A DNA stretch of 64,000 nt from Pseudoips prasinana (taxonomy: Eukaryota > Arthropoda > Insecta > Lepidoptera > Nolidae), in assembly GCA_951640165.1 (NCBI GenBank), contig OX621237.1:2108001-2172000 (forward strand). Direction: 5' to 3'. Below, one piece after another: positions 59,486-64,000 of the stretch; the stretch's first letter is position 1; every line of letters starts with the position of its first letter. The notes under the pieces are model-generated. The model did no database searches and was not told the DNA's origin. It saw only the letters and a list, made by a program, of their open reading frames with translations. The translations under genes were made by a program, and so were the position numbers.

Positions 59486-59664
59486 GTCATGGAGGGCGTT
59501 GGTGGTCGCGACGCGTTCGCGGTCGTACTCTTGTCCGGCGAGTACGAAATAGGCTGGTGTATAGTGTTGCGAAACTCTCTAATTATCTTGACTTGTTCAA
59601 GGTAGACTTTAATCTCGTCATCCGAATCGTCCACGACGTACCTGGGAGAGACGCGCTTACGTGA
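59486..59664 (-). CDS. Possible orphan exon or unknown coding fragment
   Basis: The minus strand is open and favours G/C at third positions. It reads RYVVDDSDDEIKVYLEQVKI, then REFRNTIHQPISYSPDKS and a Ser/Thr/Pro stretch ending RPPTPSMTLSLH. A CTCTCCCAG sequence just upstream of GTACGTCG would serve as a splice acceptor, and CTTAGTTTGC downstream offers a weak donor. Acidic DDSDDE plus a proline-directed SRPPTPS motif looks like real protein. No family is recognised. It could be a host exon, a retrocopy scrap or an unknown transposon; low confidence. Confidence 0.22.
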
Positions 59665-59974
59665 GAAGTGAGAGGTATAATGATAATTATTGATGATAAT
59701 TGCCAACACATTTTGGAGCCCACAAAGAACATAAATTTATATATTCTTCTGGATTCTTTGGATTTTACAATAGGATGAAGAATTTTTCCATACAAACGTT
59801 TTTCTCATTTGCCTGGACTATGACCGACTCTTGCGTTTTTGTAGATGAACATATTTTGTAGAAGTTATAATCTCAAAAAAAAATAATGCCTATGTCTAAA
59901 TGTGAAAAATAGATACTACAAAATAACAAAAGTATTGCCTACCTTCATATGATTTCTAAATTTTAAAAAATATT
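59665..59974. other. Unassigned AT-rich DNA
   Basis: No gene or recognised repeat. Confidence 0.3.
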
Positions 59975-60225
59975 AAATAAATAAAAACGGGTTTTATGTA
60001 TCTATACATAGACTTAAAAAATGCCAAAGTCAGAATATTATTATTATTATTTAATTTATGGTAGTATTGGTTAAGTTAAATATCTATATGTACATACATA
60101 CATAGACTCACGCCTGTTTATCGATATTTATCTAGAAATAATTAATTATGTTTAATTGACTATATTACTACAAGCGCTTTTTTTAAAGTCTACATAAATA
60201 AAAACGTTTTTTATTTTATTCATTT
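59975..60225. repeat. Two L-family tails facing each other
   Basis: 59975-60045 is an antisense L tail (AATAAAAACGGG, CATAGACTTAAAAAATGCC). 60122-60225 is a sense L tail (ACTACAAGCGCTTTTTTTAA, ACATAAATAAAAACG). Between them, 60092-60120 is a scrap of the LINE tail found at 63.7 kb (CATACATAGACTCACGCC). Confidence 0.5.
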
Positions 60226-60714
60226 TATTTTAGAAGATATTTATATATTTTTTGAAGATATTACTAAATAAAAATTAAATTATTTCAGTTTTTAAGGAGG
60301 AAATAGGAGAACACGAATTCTCGATTTTGTCGGTTTTAGCACTGGTTGCTTTTTCTCACGTATGCGTGCAGAGCGAGACAGTTTTGGCCGTACAGATTCC
60401 TCTTATGTACTGAAATATAATTCATTGTTATGGCTTGATAAGTATACCACGAATATTTCTTGAAAGCATTCACCAGTACCCTTTCTACGGGGCCAAGTTT
60501 TAGCCACCAATGTGGAAATTTTAAACCATTTAAAGGCGCATCGTTCTAAAATTGGTACTTATAACTTGAAAGGGTGTGAATTAATCGAAACCGTCTCGTG
60601 GCTCGTTGGGTACGCGTTAATAGGCGCGATGGGGTAGTGTTGCATGAATGAGCAAACACCATTCTTTGATAAATTGGCCACCCCTTCTTTTCAACACTTA
60701 TTTATACTATGCGC
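60226..60714. other. Unassigned DNA
   Basis: No gene or recognised repeat. Confidence 0.3.
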
Positions 60715-60815
60715 AGTGAATACTCCAGTGTCAGACTTGTTTGAGATACACATTAGGTCTCGGACAAGGTCCATAGCTTAACGTACCCGGAGACGCCCAG
60801 AAATTATTTATTTAT
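60715..60815 (+). repeat. Block N, decayed
   Basis: AATACTCCAGTGTCAGACTTG, GGTCTCGGACAAGG, AGCTTAACGTACC and GAGACGCCCAGAAATTA. Confidence 0.4.
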
Positions 60816-60824
60816 TTATTTTGT

Positions 60825-60910
60825 GTGCAAAGATCGTGACAAATGGAAATCCGTTGTCTCTGCCTACCCCTCTGGGAAACAGGCGTGAGTCTATGTATGT
60901 ATGTATTTAT
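60825..60910 (+). mobile_element. Short LINE tail with ATTTATTTA flanks
   Basis: AAGATCGTGACAAATGGAAA, GTTGTCTCTGCCTACCCC, GGCGTGAGTC and (TATG)n match 63894-63973. ATTTATTTAT lies on both sides and may be the target duplication. Confidence 0.6.
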
Positions 60911-60979
60911 TTATACAATATTACTCTTTCATAACAGATGTACACCCAATGCGATAATGTGATTCTCATTTAATCTATC

Positions 60980-61313
60980 TATCTATACATATAATAAAAT
61001 TGTAGGAAAGTCAGAACTGTACATTCAATTTTTTATTAAAATGATACTTGGGGTGTCATCTACAATCGATATCGAAGCCAAAAATATAGTTTTTATAATT
61101 TTTGTCTGTTTGTCTGTCTGTCTGTATGTCCGGGCTAAACTCAAAAAGTACTGCATGGATTTACTTCAAATTTTGCATGAATATTACTATTACTAATTGA
61201 CTAAGACGTCGGGTCAACATACAGGCTACATATTAACACGCTATCACCTAAGGGGGAGGAGCTGTGATAATTTATAAAGTTTAACGCGGGCAAAACCGCG
61301 GGGCACAGCTAGT
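60980..61313 (-). repeat. CTAGCTGTGCCCCGCGG dispersed repeat, antisense
   Basis: ATCTATCTATACATATAATA start, CGATATCGAAGCCAAAAATA, TACTAATTGACTAAGACG (an extra 12 bases here), CCGCGGGGCACAGCTAGT end. Confidence 0.72.
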
Positions 61314-61466
61314 ACATAATAAATCGAGAGTCACCCTCACGAATTCCGCAAAGTAATCTTTCTGAGGCGCTGTTTAAGAATTGTCTCTTACAACCGGTGC
61401 GAATTTACCTATTTTAGTTCCAGCCACTTGGACGTCAAAGAGGCTTTTACTTCGCATATACATTTG

Positions 61467-61836
61467 CCTTTAGCCTTTCATCATCGTCATCATCATCATA
61501 TCAGCCGAAAGACGTCCACTGCTGGACAAAGGCCTCCCCCAAAGATCTCCACAATTGCCGGTCTTGCGCTATCCGCATCCAGCGATTTCCAGCGACCCGC
61601 ACAAGATCATCGGTCCATCTTGTAGGGGCCTGCCCACGCTGCGTCTTCCGGTTCGTGGTCGCCACTCGAGAACCTTTCTGCCCCAGCGGCCGTCGGCTCT
61701 ACGAGCTATGTGCCCTGCCCACTGCCACTTCAGCTTGGCAATTCTTACGGCTATGTCGGTTACTTTGGTTCGCCTGCGGATCTTAACATTTCTGATTCGA
61801 TCTCGCAGAAACTCCAAGCATAGCCCTTTAGCCTTT
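61467..61836 (-). mobile_element. RTE LINE 3' end with 12-bp TSD
   Basis: CCTTTAGCCTTT flanks it (61467-61478, 61825-61836). The antisense frame 61569-61817 encodes EFLRDRIRNVKIRRRTKVTD, then KLKWQWAGHIARRADGRWGR and GRRSVGRP. A 1-base change in the next segment shifts the frame before the DRQLWRSLGEAF region. The tail is (CAT)n in antisense. This is the longest RTE copy here. Confidence 0.78.
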
Positions 61837-62034
61837 ACTTCGAATATATATTTACTAAAGCTAAGTCACGCCTCACCTTCTCCTGCTCTTTCTCTAATTT
61901 AACTACTTATTGCCACCCACCTATAGCCTGACCACGTGCCTGGGTGCTTAATTTCACTGATCACTTACAAACTGAACCAACTGGTGCCTCTTTTCCTTTG
62001 AGGGTTCCGTGTGTTTGATGAATATAAGCACCTG

Positions 62035-62180
62035 ATCTCATCCCGTGGAGGGCGTAGAAGCCATCCCGAAGGAAGTAAGTCCCAGGAACGGGCAGCAAGT
62101 CTGTCGGTCCAAGCGAGGCGATGATAGGCACAACTTCAATGTGAAAATCTTTTGGAGAGGCCTTTGTCCAGCAGTAGCAA
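62035..62180 (+). repeat. Type-2 LINE-tail repeat, sense, shortened
   Basis: CATCCCGTGGAGGGCGTAG, AACGGGCAGCAAGTCTGTC, then AATCTTTTGGAGAGGCC and TTTGTCCAGCAGTAG. Confidence 0.5.
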
Positions 62181-62259
62181 TTCTCAGTACTGGGATTTGG
62201 AAAACTCAATCTAGTAACAATTTTCATTAATATTACGTTTTACGATAAAATACTCTCTC

Positions 62260-62790
62260 TGGTCTAATCAATACTCAATCATTTATTGCTTCCATAATGT
62301 ATAACAGATGGTATAATCTTATAATTATGTAACAATTATGGACCCTGTCGGGCACAGCGTAGTAGAAGAGAGGAAGGAGGCTTTTAGTTTATAATAAAAA
62401 GTTTTAGAATTTATGCTATTTGTAAGAATTATTAAGTATGCCAAATTTTAATTTAAAAATGTCAAGATTTAAAGCGAAAAGATAATCAGATTAATATTAG
62501 AATGTCAAGATCTATAGAATTATTTCTTTGAGTCCAAGTATTCTTTAACAGCATAATAGCTTTTCTATAATAAGTAAAGCTTTAGTTTTTCAATAAAAGT
62601 ATTATCCTTTTTTTCTTTTTTTAATTCTTCTGGAAGTTTATCAGGTGAGTGGCTTCGCCTATTAACGTACATCTGGCAGTCTTTAACTATCCGAAGACAC
62701 TGTAGGACACTTTCAAGCCAACCTATCCAGGTCTCTTGGCTTCTGGGTGGAGCTGAAATTTTCGAGTAGTTAAATTGATTATCGCACAAT
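62260..62790 (-). pseudogene. Jockey/CR1-type LINE 3' end
   Basis: The minus strand reads LPEELKKEKKDNTFIEKLKL, YLL, a TAG stop, KSYYAVKEYLDSKK and a stop at about 62530. Apart from the internal stop this is the normal C-terminal tail. The 3' UTR (GTCCATAATTGTTACATAAT, TGGAAGCAATAAATGATTGA) ends near 62263. Confidence 0.6.
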
Positions 62791-62835
62791 AGCTCAAGCA
62801 GGAGGCTAAGTACACTCTCATCCCCATCCAGTTAA

Positions 62836-63082
62836 AGTAGCCTAGTTGGTAGTGTTCCTGCCTACGAAGCTGGTGGTCCTGGGTTAAAATCCCGGTAAGT
62901 GTAAATATTTGTGTGATGAGCACGAATATTTGTTTCTGAGTCATGGATGTTTTCTATGTATATAAGTATTTATCTATCTATATAAGTATGTATATCGTCG
63001 CCTGGTACCCATAGTACAAGCTTTGCTTAGTTTGGGGCTAGGATGATCTGTGTGACATTGTCCCCAGATATTATTATTATTA
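62836..63082 (+). mobile_element. SINE-A copy
   Basis: TAGCCTAGTTGGTAGTGTTC head. The B box is mutated (GGGTTAAAATCCC). Ends (ATT)n. The first few bases of the head are missing. Confidence 0.78.
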
Positions 63083-63479
63083 AAGTGGTGCCCTTGCCGA
63101 GGGTAACTTAGCGAATTACATAGAGAAACGATTGTCGTTTGTTTTGCTAGATGGCTCGTGCCTTCACTTGCCTCTGTTGTCCGGTGTAGCCGTGAAAGCC
63201 TATGCTAACTGTATAAGTAACGTTAAAAAGCAAGGTAAAATATTACAAATATTACAACAGTCGCCAGGTGTCAAGGATAAGGCCTAGGCTTTGACTTGTA
63301 AAGTTACTCCTAGTAATTAAGTAAGTTCAGGTCTAGACCTGATGGGATCCTAAATTCAGAACTTCTCACTCTTTTTTTATATAAAATAATTATTTTGTGT
63401 GAAAAGAATTGAAAAAGTAGGTTGCAAAAGATCCCTCCCCGGACAAAATGCGCCAAAATACGAAATGACCTTGTAAAAT
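63083..63479. other. Unassigned DNA
   Basis: GTCAAGGATAAGGC is repeated at about 63271 and 63537. No gene. Confidence 0.35.
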
Positions 63480-63540
63480 AAATTTTTAAAAAATGCCATG
63501 TAAAAAAAAATAAAACATATTCTATTCTATTCTATGTCAA
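63480..63540 (+). repeat. LINE-tail family 'M' scrap
   Basis: AAATGCCATGTAAAAAAAAAT followed by (ATTCT)4. The same simple-repeat end, in opposite sense, occurs at 18.4 and 39.8 kb. Confidence 0.45.
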
Positions 63541-63693
63541 GGATAAGGCGAAGCCCAGCTCTACGTGGACAAGACGAACTGGTGGTAATTTTCGTGTTTG
63601 TATTAAATATCAGTGTTTCTAATACTCTCTGCTGCCGATTACAATATAAATAGGTATTACATTAAAATAAGTATTGATATAAATAATTAACTT

Positions 63694-63973
63694 TTTGGCC
63701 GTTTGGCCATTTAGAAAGGATGAATGAAAGAAGATTGACAAAAGAAGCCTGTGTGAATGGTACAACCGGAAGGGGAAGACCTCGTAGAACATTCTCCGAT
63801 CAAATCGGAGACGTACTTAAGAAAGGTCAGGTCAGAAGTACCCTAAACCGGCGAGCATGTATGAAGAATATAATGTCAGTAAACGAAGCGAAAGAGGTAT
63901 GCAAGGATCGCGACAAATGTAAGTTCGTTGTCTCTGCCTACCCCTCTGGGAAACAGGCGTGAGTCTATGTATG
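63694..63973 (+). mobile_element. LINE 3' end with 10-bp TSD
   Basis: TAATTAACTT flanks it (63684-63693, 63974-63983). The frame from about 63700 to 63962 reads [36 protein letters not shown] and [14 protein letters not shown] region to SAYPSGKQA and stop. This is the C terminus of a LINE reverse transcriptase (FGHLERM and GRPRRTF are typical), followed by (TATG)n. No lesion in the frame; 5'-truncated. Confidence 0.7.
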
Positions 63974-64000
63974 TAATTAACTTAAAAATATATCCTTCCC

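Noticed and set aside
1..64000. A CRISPR array, bacterial operon or phage system
   Set aside because: There are no regularly spaced short direct repeats with unique spacers and no compact operons. The content is that of an insect nuclear genome.

Overview
The window looks like repeat-dense, AT-rich DNA from an insect nuclear genome, most probably a moth or butterfly (Lepidoptera). The basis is the repeat content: tRNA-headed SINEs, RTE-type LINE tails ending in (GAT)n, dispersed repeats beginning CTAGCTGTGCCCCGCGG, a GGGTTCCGTA...CTTGGCCGG repeat, and Tc1 and mariner elements. The lineage is inferred from remembered repeat families, not from a search. No confident single-copy host gene, tRNA, rRNA, CRISPR array or bacterial-style operon was found. 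Almost every convincing coding stretch is a mobile element or its fossil.

Layout. 0-6.6 kb holds a nested 1-kb foldback element, hairpin elements, old dispersed repeats and unassigned AT-rich DNA. 6.6-8.2 kb is a complete Tc1-like transposon with an intact DD34E transposase. 8.5-26.5 kb is a patchwork of SINEs, 5'-truncated LINE ends (two with RNase H domains), hairpin MITEs and one possible solo LTR. 26.6-31.2 kb is a nearly full-length CR1/Jockey-type LINE: ORF1 (PHD finger plus coiled coil) is intact, and ORF2 (endonuclease plus reverse transcriptase) is broken by two nonsense codons only. A foldback element abuts its 3' end. 31.8-43 kb holds SINEs, MITEs, a 1.42-kb terminal-inverted-repeat element with iterated subterminal motifs (38.4-39.8 kb), and an R1-like 3' end with a target-site duplication. 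43.1-47.8 kb is a second LINE on the minus strand whose RT is split by an intact mariner. 48-54 kb is old repeats and unassigned DNA. 54.5-55.8 kb is a second mariner copy of the same length (1282 bp) with an identical predicted protein, in the opposite orientation. 56-64 kb is again a mosaic of repeats and LINE tails.

How the parts relate. The window is a layered record of insertion. Target-site duplications and interrupted elements order several events: mariner into a LINE; an RTE tail beside that LINE's 3' end, itself interrupted by another LINE tail; an R1-like end into a SINE; a CTAGCTG repeat into another SINE. Three SINE families with different tRNA-like heads share the same tail, which suggests a common LINE partner. 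The youngest-looking elements are the mariner pair, the Tc1 element and several short RTE insertions with clean duplications. The least explained are the 38.4-39.8 kb element, the paired 222-bp CpG-rich MITE, and a dispersed coding fossil carrying an FGVETLGPWG motif.
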